Source: a virus. From it: a DNA stretch of 64,000 bases. The position numbers and the translations under genes are program-made. The DNA is taken from IMG/VR virus record IMGVR_UViG_3300050821_013777, positions 57,544 through 121,543 of that record; one strand, given 5' to 3'. Positions 1 to 7,561 of this stretch are shown here, piece after piece. Within the stretch, counting starts at the first letter, position 1; the number at the start of each line of letters is the position of its first letter. Under the pieces are notes generated by a model. That model ran no database searches and was not told the DNA's origin. It saw only the letters and a program-made list of their open reading frames with translations.

Positions 1-258
1 GCCGTTCATCAGGACATACCCGACAGTGGGCTTTCCTGGGATGATGTACTTCCTGGTCGATCTCACTCGCGCCTCGATCGCGGCACGCGATAGCGGTCTG
101 CCTTTCTTGACTTCGCTGATCGACCGCCGGGGAATGCTTGCTGCTCTCAGCCGATTACTTACGGTCGTCGGTGAGACTCCAAGTTGATTAGCGACCTGGC
201 GGAGTGTTAATTTCAGATCTAGGTATAGGCGTCTCAGCTCAACGTCGTCCACTGCCAC
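1..258 (-). CDS. Helix-turn-helix DNA-binding protein, 3' end beyond the window
   Basis: The gene runs off the left edge, so only the first ~86 residues are seen. Reading from GTG at 258, residues ~12-38 form a helix-turn-helix (core LTLRQVANQLGVSPTTVSN), followed by a basic stretch with GRPLSRAA. Such HTH modules occur at the N-terminus of phage HNH endonucleases and in small repressors; which of these it is cannot be decided here. The GTG is preceded at 7 nt by TACACT, a possible -10 box, and only 15 bp separate it from the divergent gene starting at 274. A second in-frame GTG at 252 is an alternative start. Confidence 0.6.
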   Translation of the reverse strand, partial: MAVDDVELRRLYLDLKLTLRQVANQLGVSPTTVSNRLRAASIPRRSISEVKKGRPLSRAAIEARVRSTRKYIIPGKPTVGYVLMNG

Positions 259-273
259 AATGTAAAGTGTAGC

Positions 274-486
274 ATGCCAGCGCCCACCTACTTCCTGTCG
301 TTCCTGTGGCGACGCGGTGGGGACGCCGTCTGGCACCCCGTCGATGCAGTGTCGGCCGAGCACCCGCTCGACTACATCAAGCGAGCGCGGCTGCACGCGA
401 ACCCCGACTACGAGTATCGGCTGCTGTTCTTCTGCGAGATCCCCCTGGACGTCTATGAGCGCCACCGGCCGCCTTCGGTCGAATAG
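274..486 (+). CDS. Hypothetical 70-aa protein
   Basis: Not recognised. The small protein is rich in aromatic residues and Arg (FLWRRGG, NPDYEYRLLFFCEI), with no signal peptide or clear membrane segment. The ATG is preceded at 5 nt by TAAAGT, a possible -10 element that overlaps the divergent one of the neighbouring gene. It is followed after 25 bp by the membrane protein at 512. Confidence 0.5.
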   Translation: MPAPTYFLSFLWRRGGDAVWHPVDAVSAEHPLDYIKRARLHANPDYEYRLLFFCEIPLDVYERHRPPSVE

Positions 487-511
487 GGTCACTCGTGCGA
501 TACTTGCCAGG

Positions 512-853
512 ATGGACCCTGCAGGCACGCCCGACTTCGGCCACCTCGCTCAGTACGGCGCCATCGGCATCGTCGCTGGCGGCCTACTGCTGCTTGTCGT
601 CGGGATCTTCCGTCAGCTGGTAACGCACGTCCTGAAGCAGAACGAACAACGTGATGAGTACCAGCGCGAGCATGGCGCGAAGACCCTCGAATCGCTCCAC
701 GCCATCGGGCAGGGCCTGCGGGACATGCAGAACGAGCTGCGCAACTTTCGCGTCGAAGTGAGCCGCGACGTCGCCGACATGGTTCGTGACGAGGTCACGT
801 CAGCCGGCTCGCGTGGGTACCGCACCGACAAGAAGCCACCCCGCGGCGGATAA
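512..853 (+). CDS. Single-span membrane protein with coiled-coil tail
   Basis: 113 aa. Residues ~12-35 (core GAIGIVAGGLLLLVVGIF) form one hydrophobic span; the remaining ~75 residues are charged and heptad-like, consistent with a coiled coil. Small one-span phage proteins of this kind include holin- and spanin-like lysis proteins and tail-associated proteins; the sequence does not decide. ATG 512 was chosen because the frame upstream is low-complexity shadow of the preceding gene. The gene ends just before a terminator hairpin. Confidence 0.55.
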   Translation: MDPAGTPDFGHLAQYGAIGIVAGGLLLLVVGIFRQLVTHVLKQNEQRDEYQREHGAKTLESLHAIGQGLRDMQNELRNFRVEVSRDVADMVRDEVTSAGSRGYRTDKKPPRGG

Positions 854-892
854 AAAAGTGCCCCCCTCGACCATGGACGTAATCGAGGGGGG
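852..892 (-). terminator. Rho-independent terminator between convergent genes
   Basis: A 10-bp perfect stem (CCCCCCTCGA at 861-870 with TCGAGGGGGG at 883-892) is followed, on the minus strand, by a T run at 857-852. It ends transcription of the minus-strand gene at 956-1438; the hairpin may also slow plus-strand transcripts ending at 853. Confidence 0.8.
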
Positions 893-955
893 CTGGAGGA
901 CCCGCCAGCCTGCCGTGTCGAAGGATCAAATACTAGCGCAGCGCCGCTGATGTCG

Positions 956-1438
956 TCAAGCCGCAGCGGCCCGGCCGACTGTCAGCTGGTCGAGCGCGGC
1001 ACTGACCTCTTCGTCCTTGTCCAGAATCGCGCGGTCGATCCAGCCGCGGACGCATTCGAGGCGGTTGCCGGCGAGTCGCTCCCAGACGTAGCAGTTCGAG
1101 AGCGCAGTGCGCGTGTGCTCGTCGTTGAATTTGGCCACATCCTGGATGGCGCGCGTGATCATGTCCTTGATCCGCGGCAAGTCCTTCGGGTCGCAGAGCA
1201 CGCCGAACGGCGTTCGCAGGATACACAGGCGCGTGAGCCGCCGCGCGTAGCCAGTTGCGACGACGTCGGCGCCGCGCCGGTCATCGGAAATCTGGACCTC
1301 GCGAACGACCACGAGCTTGTCCCCGTTCTTGGCCGGCACACGCTTGGTCGACCCCGGCTGGCGGCGCACGTGCCCGGTCTCACCACCCTTGATTCGGATA
1401 GTGCCGGTGACGACGATCAGGGGCCGCAGTTCGACCAT
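956..1438 (-). CDS. Hypothetical 160-aa protein
   Basis: Not recognised. A compact soluble protein with a beta-rich N-terminal half (LIVVTGTIRIKGG) and a helical C-terminal half; it reads straight into a strong terminator at 892-852. It is a single-gene unit convergent with the membrane-protein gene and divergent from the aminotransferase gene at 1491. No metal or nucleotide motif is seen. Confidence 0.6.
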   Translation of the reverse strand: MVELRPLIVVTGTIRIKGGETGHVRRQPGSTKRVPAKNGDKLVVVREVQISDDRRGADVVATGYARRLTRLCILRTPFGVLCDPKDLPRIKDMITRAIQDVAKFNDEHTRTALSNCYVWERLAGNRLECVRGWIDRAILDKDEEVSAALDQLTVGRAAAA

Positions 1439-1455
1439 GAGCGGAAGATAGCGTC

Positions 1456-1491
1456 TTGCTAGGCTCCTGGCAAGCTGCTAGGTTCCTGGCA
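1456..1491 (+). promoter_or_regulatory. Promoter with duplicated palindromic operator for the aminotransferase operon
   Basis: TTGCTA (1456-1461), 17 bp, TAGGTT (1479-1484), then 6 nt to the ATG at 1491: a promoter placed for leaderless transcription. The region holds two direct copies, 19 bp apart, of a 16-bp imperfect palindrome, TGCTAGG-YT-CCTGGCA (1457-1472 and 1476-1491); the second covers the -10 and the start codon. A third copy lies at 16743-16758. The operator role is inferred. Confidence 0.6.
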
Positions 1492-2603
1492 TGGGCGAAA
1501 AGCCGCTGATTCCGTTCGTCGATCTGAAGCCGTACGTCGAGCTGGTGCGCAAGTCGCAGCCGTTCGAGGAGTTCGAGGAAGAGGTCATCTTCAATCTACT
1601 CGACGCTCGCGACTTCATCGGCGGCGGGCCCACCACGACGCGCTTCGAGGAAGCTCTGGCGAAGAAGCTCGACGTCAAGCATGTCATCAGCTGCGCGAAC
1701 GGTACCGATGCGCTCCAGCTCGCGCTCCGCGCCTGCGGCATCGAGCGGGGCCATCGCGTGGCGATCCCGAATCTGACCTTCTGGGCCACGCTTGAAGCCG
1801 TTGTGAACGTCGGGGCCACGCCGGTGCTGCTCGACATCGATCCGGAAGACCTGCAGATGGACCTCAACGAGTTCCTGCGTGCGCACCGTGCTCGCCACTT
1901 CGACGCGATCGTGCTCGCACATCTCTTCGGCTGGTGCTCGTCGAAGCTCTCAGAGTTTCGAGGCATCTGCCGCGACAAGCGCATCACGCTCATCGAGGAT
2001 GGCGCGCAGGCGTTTGGTGTGCGGCACGAGGGTCAGAGCGTGTTCGCGGATGCTGACGTCGCCACGTTGAGCTTCTATCCAGGCAAGGTGCTCGGCGGGA
2101 TCGGTGACGGAGGCGCGGTGGTGACTCGCAGCGAGCGAATCGCCAAGCGGGTAAGGGCGCTCGCAAACCACGGTCGCGTCGACCACTTCGATCACGCCGT
2201 CGTCGGGTGGAATTCACGAATGGACGCGATCCAGGCGGCATGGCTGCTGCGTGCGCTGGAGATGAGCGACAAGGTGATCGACGGGCGAAGAGCTGCGCTG
2301 ACTGAGCTGACCAAAACTGGCGGCGTTGGCTGCGATCTCGGGAACGCCTATCTCGACGTGCGGCAGATCGACAACCCGAAGGTCGTCGCAGCGAAGCTCC
2401 GTGAACTGGGCGTCGAGGCGCGGCACGTCTACCCGCGCACGATCGCAGATCAACAGGGCGCCGCCGGCATCGCGATCCCTGTCGGAACCCTCGCGGCGAG
2501 CCGGCGCTTCTGCGAGCGGGTTATCAACCTGCCATTGTGGTACGGGATGCCCGACGAGGACGTGGAGCGCTGCTCGAACGCGTTCGAGGAGGCGATCCGG
2601 TGA
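1491..2603 (+). CDS. DegT/DnrJ/EryC1-type PLP-dependent sugar aminotransferase
   Basis: 370 aa, the usual family length. It should transfer an amino group to a nucleotide-linked keto-sugar using PLP. N-terminal PFVDLKPY, substrate loop FIGGGPTTTRFE, SCANGTDALQLAL for phosphate binding, IEDGAQAFG (Asp that holds the PLP ring nitrogen), and SFYPGKVLGGIGDGG with the Schiff-base Lys are all present. The next gene, an LbH N-acyltransferase overlapping by 4 bp, is the usual partner in making 3-acetamido sugars (the WlbC/WlbB or FdtB/FdtC kind). The amino sugar is probably meant for surface or fibre glycans. Confidence 0.92.
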   Translation: MGEKPLIPFVDLKPYVELVRKSQPFEEFEEEVIFNLLDARDFIGGGPTTTRFEEALAKKLDVKHVISCANGTDALQLALRACGIERGHRVAIPNLTFWATLEAVVNVGATPVLLDIDPEDLQMDLNEFLRAHRARHFDAIVLAHLFGWCSSKLSEFRGICRDKRITLIEDGAQAFGVRHEGQSVFADADVATLSFYPGKVLGGIGDGGAVVTRSERIAKRVRALANHGRVDHFDHAVVGWNSRMDAIQAAWLLRALEMSDKVIDGRRAALTELTKTGGVGCDLGNAYLDVRQIDNPKVVAAKLRELGVEARHVYPRTIADQQGAAGIAIPVGTLAASRRFCERVINLPLWYGMPDEDVERCSNAFEEAIR

Positions 2604-3208
2604 CTGATGAAGGACTGCTAAACGCCGTAGGCACGGATCTGACTGGTAAGTCGACTGTGTTTAAGGTCGCCTCGACTGCCATCCTGTACAGCCTTGCCAT
2701 TGGCGACGACACCAAGATCTGGCGCAACGCACATATCTCTCACGGTGCCGTCATTGGTGCCAACTGCATGATCGGCGAGGGCGTCCACGTCGGGCCTGGC
2801 GTCAAGATCGGCAACGGCTGCCGCATTCAGAACGGTGCGCAGCTCTTCGAGGGCGTCACGCTCGAAGAGAACGTCTTCGTCGGCCCACACGTCGTCTTCA
2901 CGAATGTGCTCGTGCCGCGGGCCTTCTCGAAGCGGGCCGGCGCCTTCGGGCAGACGCTCGTCAAGCGAGGCGCTTCGATCGGCGCGAACGCCACGATCCT
3001 GTGCGGCATCGAGATCGGTGAGTTCGCGATGGTCGGCGCCGGGTCGACGGTGACGAGACCCGTGCGACAGCGATCGATTGTCGTCGGAAACCCTGCGCAG
3101 TTTCGCGCCGACGTCTGCGATTGTGGCGGGAAGTTGTTCCATCTTCAGTGCCCCCAGTGCCGCGCCAAGTACAGCTACGATGAGACTGGTCCGGTACGCG
3201 TGAAATGA
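2600..3208 (+). CDS. Left-handed beta-helix sugar N-acyltransferase with C-terminal zinc ribbon
   Basis: 202 aa. Start taken at GTG 2600, which overlaps the upstream TGA (GTGA) and follows GGAGG. Hexapeptide repeats (IGANCMIGEGVHVGPGVKIG, IGANATILCGIEIG) build a left-handed beta-helix; the HVVFTNVLVPRA loop is typical of WlbB/QdtC/FdtC-type acetyltransferases that N-acetylate 3-amino sugars on UDP or dTDP. The last ~30 residues hold CDCGG and CPQCRAKY, a zinc ribbon found on some members. Works directly after the DegT aminotransferase. Confidence 0.88.
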   Translation: MTDEGLLNAVGTDLTGKSTVFKVASTAILYSLAIGDDTKIWRNAHISHGAVIGANCMIGEGVHVGPGVKIGNGCRIQNGAQLFEGVTLEENVFVGPHVVFTNVLVPRAFSKRAGAFGQTLVKRGASIGANATILCGIEIGEFAMVGAGSTVTRPVRQRSIVVGNPAQFRADVCDCGGKLFHLQCPQCRAKYSYDETGPVRVK

Positions 3209-3738
3209 AGAGGCGTCGGCCGAAGTTTGTGCGGATTCCGCTGCACGGTACCCGTGGGAAGAATTCATACGCGATAATCGACGCAGCTAACTTGCTGCTA
3301 GTTGCGCCGCACCGCTGGTTCCTCTCTAAGAGCCCGACGAGCGACATGTGCTACGCGATCCGTACTGGAATCAAGAAGGGGGGCAAATACACTACCGTGT
3401 ACATGCATGCAGTAGTTCGCCCTGACCTCAAGAAGATCGACCATAGAAACAGAAATGGTCTCGACAACCGGAGGAAGAACCTTCGTCGCGCATCTGAGGG
3501 GCAGAATCAGATGAACCGAGGGTTGCCAAAGAACAACACCAGCGGATTCAAGGGCGTGTCACACGTTAAGCGAAACGGGAAGTGGCGGGCACACATTAGG
3601 CGCAGTGCTCTTTTCTATCTTGGCGACTTCCCCACAGCGCGTGAAGCTGCACTAGCTTATGACGCTGCCGCGCGCAAGCACTGTGGTCGATTCGCTCGAT
3701 TCAATTTTCCTCGTCGTGGCGAACGCTCTGTGCGATGA
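3205..3738 (+). CDS. HNH-AP2 homing endonuclease
   Basis: 177 aa. Residues ~70-105 carry an HNH_3-type core (IDHRNRNGLDNRRKNLR) and residues ~115-170 an AP2 DNA-binding domain (SGFKGVSHV...GKWRAHIR, ..YLGDFPTAREAALAYDAAA). This is the architecture of free-standing phage homing endonucleases. Its DNA is visibly poorer in GC than the flanking genes, as is the 5' half of the methylase gene that follows with an ATGA overlap, so the two probably entered together. Start ATG 3205 overlaps the upstream stop by 4 bp. Confidence 0.9.
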   Translation: MKRRRPKFVRIPLHGTRGKNSYAIIDAANLLLVAPHRWFLSKSPTSDMCYAIRTGIKKGGKYTTVYMHAVVRPDLKKIDHRNRNGLDNRRKNLRRASEGQNQMNRGLPKNNTSGFKGVSHVKRNGKWRAHIRRSALFYLGDFPTAREAALAYDAAARKHCGRFARFNFPRRGERSVR

Positions 3739-4538
3739 ATCCATTTCTTAGATGGGCAGGCGGTAAACGAAAACTCGTAACCGAGATCGCTCCGTGGCTC
3801 CCTTATGGTGGTCAATATCATGAATGCTTTCTAGGTAGCGGCGCACTCTTCTTTGCTCGTCGACCACTATTTGCTTTCCTGTCCGACTCAAACACACTGC
3901 TCACGAGAACGTTCGTTGCTGTCCGCCACGATGTCGATGCAGTGATCGCCGCACTCAAGATTTACGCAGCGGCTTACGCTGAGCACGGTGCTCCATTCTA
4001 TACCCATGTACGTTCACACCTGAACGAGAACATGGAGGACCCTGAACTGGCTGCCATGTTCATTTTCCTCAACAAAACAAATTTTCAAGGCATCTGGCGC
4101 GTAAACAGCAGTGGCAAGTACAACGTTCCGTCGGGCACGTTCTCGTCACCACCAACGATCTGCGACGAGCCTACGCTGCGTGAGTGCTCGAAGGCGCTCG
4201 CCCCCGCGAGGATCATCAACTGTGATTTTCGTGAAGTCGAACGGCGCGCACAGTCGGGAGACACTGTGTACTGTGACTCGCCGTACGTTCCCGCCTCGGC
4301 GACATCCAATTTCACAGCGTACACGAAAGAGCCATTCGGGCCGGACGCGCAGAAGGCCCTGCGCGACATGGCGCTGCGGCTCAAGACTCGGGGCGTGCAC
4401 GTTGTTTTGTCGAACTCCGACACGCCGATGGTGCGCGAGCTGTACGCTGGCTGGGAGCTGAAAGAGATCAGCCGCAGCGGCACGATCAGCTCGAACGCCG
4501 CGGGCCGGCAGGCGGTACAGGAGCTGCTGATTCGGTGA
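3735..4538 (+). CDS. dam: Dam-type DNA adenine N6-methyltransferase
   Basis: 267 aa, normal for the D12 class. PFLRWAGGKRKL at the N-terminus is the signature of Dam enzymes, YHECFLGSGALFF is the SAM-binding motif I, and CDSPYVP at ~185 is catalytic motif IV; the canonical DPPY is replaced by DSPY, a variant seen in some active adenine methylases. It would methylate adenine in a short site such as GATC, to protect phage DNA or regulate it. It is coupled to the homing endonuclease upstream, and the 5' half is relatively AT-rich. Confidence 0.9.
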   Translation: MNPFLRWAGGKRKLVTEIAPWLPYGGQYHECFLGSGALFFARRPLFAFLSDSNTLLTRTFVAVRHDVDAVIAALKIYAAAYAEHGAPFYTHVRSHLNENMEDPELAAMFIFLNKTNFQGIWRVNSSGKYNVPSGTFSSPPTICDEPTLRECSKALAPARIINCDFREVERRAQSGDTVYCDSPYVPASATSNFTAYTKEPFGPDAQKALRDMALRLKTRGVHVVLSNSDTPMVRELYAGWELKEISRSGTISSNAAGRQAVQELLIR

Positions 4539-5023
4539 GGAAGAAGCCCAAGCCGCCCCACCCAAAGCGACCGTGCGAGGTCTGCGGTCGACACATTGCC
4601 AACGTGATGAAGGAGAAGCATCGTGCGAGCCAGCTGTGCGGCGCGTACGCGCGAACACAGAAGCTACGCCAAGCCGGCTACATCCGGTGCAAAAGCTCAG
4701 CACGGCCCATCGAGTGTGCCGGCGTTGACGTGGTCCGAGACCTGACGGTGTACACGTCTCCAGGCACAGTTGTTCGCGGGGATCCTCAGTTTCATGTCAT
4801 CAAGGTCCCGTGGGCTCCGTGCTGGGCGGTACTCGTCGCCGAGGCGTGCGGGCGGCTGCCGCACCAGGAGTACAAGCGGAACCAGCTCCGTCGGAAGCTG
4901 CTAATGAGCGCCGCGTACGACGAGCCGTGGCGGCAGACGCTCGAAGCGATCTACAAGCTCGACGGTGATCAGAAGGCCATCGACGACATGGTGCACGCTG
5001 CTGTCAAGGCGTTGCCAAAGTGA
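4535..5023 (+). CDS. Hypothetical protein with N-terminal zinc motif
   Basis: 162 aa from GTG 4535 (GTGA overlap). CEVCGRHIANVMKEKH near residue 14 and a following Cys suggest a small zinc-binding element; the rest is helical and basic. Family not recognised. Coupled to Dam upstream and to the next zinc-ribbon protein downstream, so it may bind DNA. Confidence 0.6.
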   Translation: MRKKPKPPHPKRPCEVCGRHIANVMKEKHRASQLCGAYARTQKLRQAGYIRCKSSARPIECAGVDVVRDLTVYTSPGTVVRGDPQFHVIKVPWAPCWAVLVAEACGRLPHQEYKRNQLRRKLLMSAAYDEPWRQTLEAIYKLDGDQKAIDDMVHAAVKALPK

Positions 5024-5388
5024 CTCTGCGTCCTGGCGCCTCGGAAGTCTTTCGAATCATCACGCCGTGCGAGCTGGCCGATGGCAAGAGGCACGTGGTG
5101 TCGCTGCGGCTTAGAGCAGACAACCGAGTCACGTTCGAGGGCACCTGCGACTGGCGAACAGCCCAGGCTGTCGAGAAGCTCGGCGACCTCCTCACGTGCC
5201 GCCGGATGATCGAGGCGCTGAAGGTCAGCATCCGCGGCACAGCACGGGGTCTCGCAATAGAGAGGTGCGGCTCGTGCAACATGCTGGTCATTGCGTTCGG
5301 CGATGGCCGCTGCCCTGACTGTGCTAGGCGCGGCCTGCACGACGTGCCGTTATGGTCGCGCATCCTACGCGACGGGCGCGTTCCCTAA
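5020..5388 (+). CDS. Hypothetical protein with zinc ribbon
   Basis: 122 aa from GTG 5020 (GTGA overlap). The C-terminal third has CGSCNMLVIAFGDGRCPDC, a CxxC-x(11)-CxxC zinc ribbon; the N-terminal two thirds are a mixed alpha/beta region with no known family. Last gene of the plus-strand block; its stop overlaps the convergent gene 5385-6239. Confidence 0.6.
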   Translation: MTLRPGASEVFRIITPCELADGKRHVVSLRLRADNRVTFEGTCDWRTAQAVEKLGDLLTCRRMIEALKVSIRGTARGLAIERCGSCNMLVIAFGDGRCPDCARRGLHDVPLWSRILRDGRVP

Positions 5389-6239
5389 CCGAAGGCTGGG
5401 TGGTTGGTGGGCAGCGTCGACGGGGTCTCGGGCTCCTCCGACTTCGGGGGCGCTGGTTGCGGCAGGTCATCGACGTAACCTTCCGGCCGCGGACCCGCAC
5501 CCCACGGCATCGGCGGCGAGGAGGCTTCGGAGCGGTACTTCGGCGCCGCCAGCCGACGTGAGAGTCGCGAGTCGGGGCGGGCGCGCTTCTTCTCGGCAGC
5601 CACCCTCCCGCGCTCCCCGCCGTGCTCGACGTGAAGGTTGCGGTCGGCGAACACGTCTGTCTCGTTGCCAGCGGCGTCGCGCACGGCCATGTAGCCGCCG
5701 TCGGTCATGGTGAACGGCGCCGTGAGCTTCCCCATCCGATCGAAGGGGGCCTGGCCGTTCGGGTCAAAGTAGCTCGGGAGCACGTAGTTCGAGACCGGAA
5801 TCTGTCGCGTCTCGGTGCCGACCGTCGCATCCTGCAGATAGTGATCGCCCTCCACCGGGTCACAGCTCTCGAAGGCGACTTCGCGACCGTCGGGCATTGG
5901 CTTCCACACGGAGCAGTCCGGGTCGAGGCTCTCCTCACAGCACTCGTGCGGTCCCGACTCGGCATTGTTCTCCGCCAGGACGCGCGCGAAGATGAGCCCC
6001 AGCTCGTCGGTGTGGTAGCCGAGCGCATCTGCCACGTCGATCACGTCCTGAACGGTCATGACCCGGATCTCGCCGTTCGCGACTTCGTCATCCGGGATCG
6101 TGTCGTAGAGGACCACTGGCACGTAGGGGATGTCGTATGCCTTGCAGAACTCCTCGGACTGGCGATCCCACGCCTCGACGAGAAACGCCTGCGTGACGGG
6201 GTCGATGGTGGTGGTCTGGAAGACGACGCCGATCTGCAT
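5385..6239 (-). CDS. Hypothetical 284-aa protein with Pro-rich tail
   Basis: Start ATG 6239 overlaps the stop of the lipoprotein gene upstream (TGATG). The N-terminal ~200 residues are acidic and globular (MQIGVVFQTTTIDP...), with a Cys cluster HECCEESLDPDC near residue 100; the last ~70 residues are basic then proline-rich and look disordered. Not recognised; position next to lipoproteins and tail-fibre genes suggests a late, virion- or lysis-associated protein. Confidence 0.6.
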   Translation of the reverse strand: MQIGVVFQTTTIDPVTQAFLVEAWDRQSEEFCKAYDIPYVPVVLYDTIPDDEVANGEIRVMTVQDVIDVADALGYHTDELGLIFARVLAENNAESGPHECCEESLDPDCSVWKPMPDGREVAFESCDPVEGDHYLQDATVGTETRQIPVSNYVLPSYFDPNGQAPFDRMGKLTAPFTMTDGGYMAVRDAAGNETDVFADRNLHVEHGGERGRVAAEKKRARPDSRLSRRLAAPKYRSEASSPPMPWGAGPRPEGYVDDLPQPAPPKSEEPETPSTLPTNHPAFG

Positions 6240-6412
6240 CACTGCGCGCCCCCATCGTGTGGTTTCTTGCTGTCGGTCGGCGGCGGGTAGCACCCCTGCC
6301 CGTTTGGGTCCTGCGAGCAGCTCGGGCCAGGCGGTGTGCTGGTCGTGGCGTAGCAGCCGCACAGCGCGCTCAGGAGTAGCACCGCGCCGATGATGTTCGA
6401 GAGCGTGCGCAT
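6239..6412 (-). CDS. Small Pro-rich lipoprotein, spanin-like
   Basis: 57 aa. Signal peptide MRTLSNIIGAVLLLSALCGC with lipobox LSALC (or LCGC), then a short mature part with TPPGPSC and CYPPPTDSK. Size, lipobox and proline content match the outer-membrane (Rz1-type) spanin subunit of phages of Gram-negative hosts; no obvious inner-membrane partner is encoded in an overlapping frame, so the role is inferred. Coupled by TGATG to the next gene. Confidence 0.6.
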   Translation of the reverse strand: MRTLSNIIGAVLLLSALCGCYATTSTPPGPSCSQDPNGQGCYPPPTDSKKPHDGGAQ

Positions 6413-6418
6413 CACGCT

Positions 6419-6763
6419 CTAGTTCGCCGCGTGGGCCGTCAAGTATGCGTTGCCGTGCGCCAGCTCGGAGGCGACCAGCGGATCGACCTGGCTGGCGGAT
6501 GGAGCGGCGTCGACTTTCTTCTGCAGCTCTGAGACGGCGAGCTGCACGGCGCAGATTACCTCTGCAGCGCTGTACTTGGCCGCCAGAAGCGCCAGCTGCG
6601 CTTCGTAGTCGCCGGTCGCGAGGGCGGTCGTCACGGCGCCAAGGATGCTCGTGGCGGCGGCCTGACCGGCAGCGGACGAGCAGTTGTCGAAGGTGGCGAC
6701 GGGACCGGTGCCGGACGTGGCGCACGCGGCGAAGAAGCAGAGGATGATGCCGTTGAGCTTCAT
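6419..6763 (-). CDS. Putative lipoprotein
   Basis: 114 aa. N-terminal MKLNGIILCFFAACATSG is a lipoprotein signal (FFAAC). The mature part is Ala-rich, predicted all-helical (QAAATSILGAVTTALATG, AELAHGN). No known family. It lies between the SGNH hydrolase and the small spanin-like lipoprotein on the same strand. Confidence 0.65.
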   Translation of the reverse strand: MKLNGIILCFFAACATSGTGPVATFDNCSSAAGQAAATSILGAVTTALATGDYEAQLALLAAKYSAAEVICAVQLAVSELQKKVDAAPSASQVDPLVASELAHGNAYLTAHAAN

Positions 6764-6803
6764 GGAGAGAATCTTGGCACGATCATGGTGCGAAGATCAA
6801 ATG

Positions 6804-7550
6804 TCACGACGCGAACGTGAACGACGGATAGACCAAGTCGCTGATAAATTCCTGCCCGATAGCGGTTGGATGAATGCCCGCCGGTAACGCCGATTGGGTC
6901 ATGAGACCGGAAACCACGCCAGGCATGGGCAAGTTGTTCAACGATTCCCACGTCAGTAGTGGGGTGTTTATGTCGATGTACGGTACTCCCGCCGCGCTGC
7001 ACGCGGCCTGGATCAGCACGTTGAACTGGACGCATTGAATTGCGCTCGCCGCGCTCCAGGCTAGCGGTGGACTCGTCCACTGCTCACCGAAGGTGAAAAT
7101 CGACAAGCAGATGACAGGGACAGCAGGATTCCATGCCTGTATTTGTGCCAGCAACGATGCGTACGATGCGCTGAACGAACTCGGGCTGGTAACGCCGATG
7201 TCGTTCACTCCGATCAAAATGACGATCACCTGCGGGTTGTAGTTTGTGATGCGCGGTGCGACCTGGCTCGCCAGGTCGGCAACCTTGTCGCCGAAGTGCC
7301 CGCTGTTGATGGCGTAGATTTGTCCGCCGCCAGAGCTGGGCGCGACGGAGCTGAAGTTTGTGCCGACAACAGATGCCGCCCGCCCAGATACGCTGCCGGA
7401 CCTAGCGCCGACGACAGGCGGTGACAATTGATCGACGAGGAGATCAGTCCCGCCGACCTGCGACTGTGCTGAACTGAACCAGCCTTGTTGCGTGATCGAG
7501 TCTCCTGCGAATACGACAGGAGTTCCGGTTGTGACAGGGATCGCCGTCAT
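6804..7550 (-). CDS. SGNH/GDSL-family hydrolase, probable fibre-associated esterase
   Basis: 248 aa. Block I VVFAGDSITQQG (nucleophile Ser), Gly in the middle (NSGHFGDKV), block III ILIGVNDIG (Asn), and block V AGIHPTAIGQ with catalytic His are all present. SGNH enzymes encoded beside tail-fibre genes usually remove acetyl or acyl groups from host surface polysaccharides during adsorption; here it directly follows two collagen-like fibre genes. No signal peptide, consistent with a virion protein. Confidence 0.88.
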   Translation of the reverse strand: MTAIPVTTGTPVVFAGDSITQQGWFSSAQSQVGGTDLLVDQLSPPVVGARSGSVSGRAASVVGTNFSSVAPSSGGGQIYAINSGHFGDKVADLASQVAPRITNYNPQVIVILIGVNDIGVTSPSSFSASYASLLAQIQAWNPAVPVICLSIFTFGEQWTSPPLAWSAASAIQCVQFNVLIQAACSAAGVPYIDINTPLLTWESLNNLPMPGVVSGLMTQSALPAGIHPTAIGQEFISDLVYPSFTFAS

Positions 7551-7561
7551 GGCTGCCTAAA

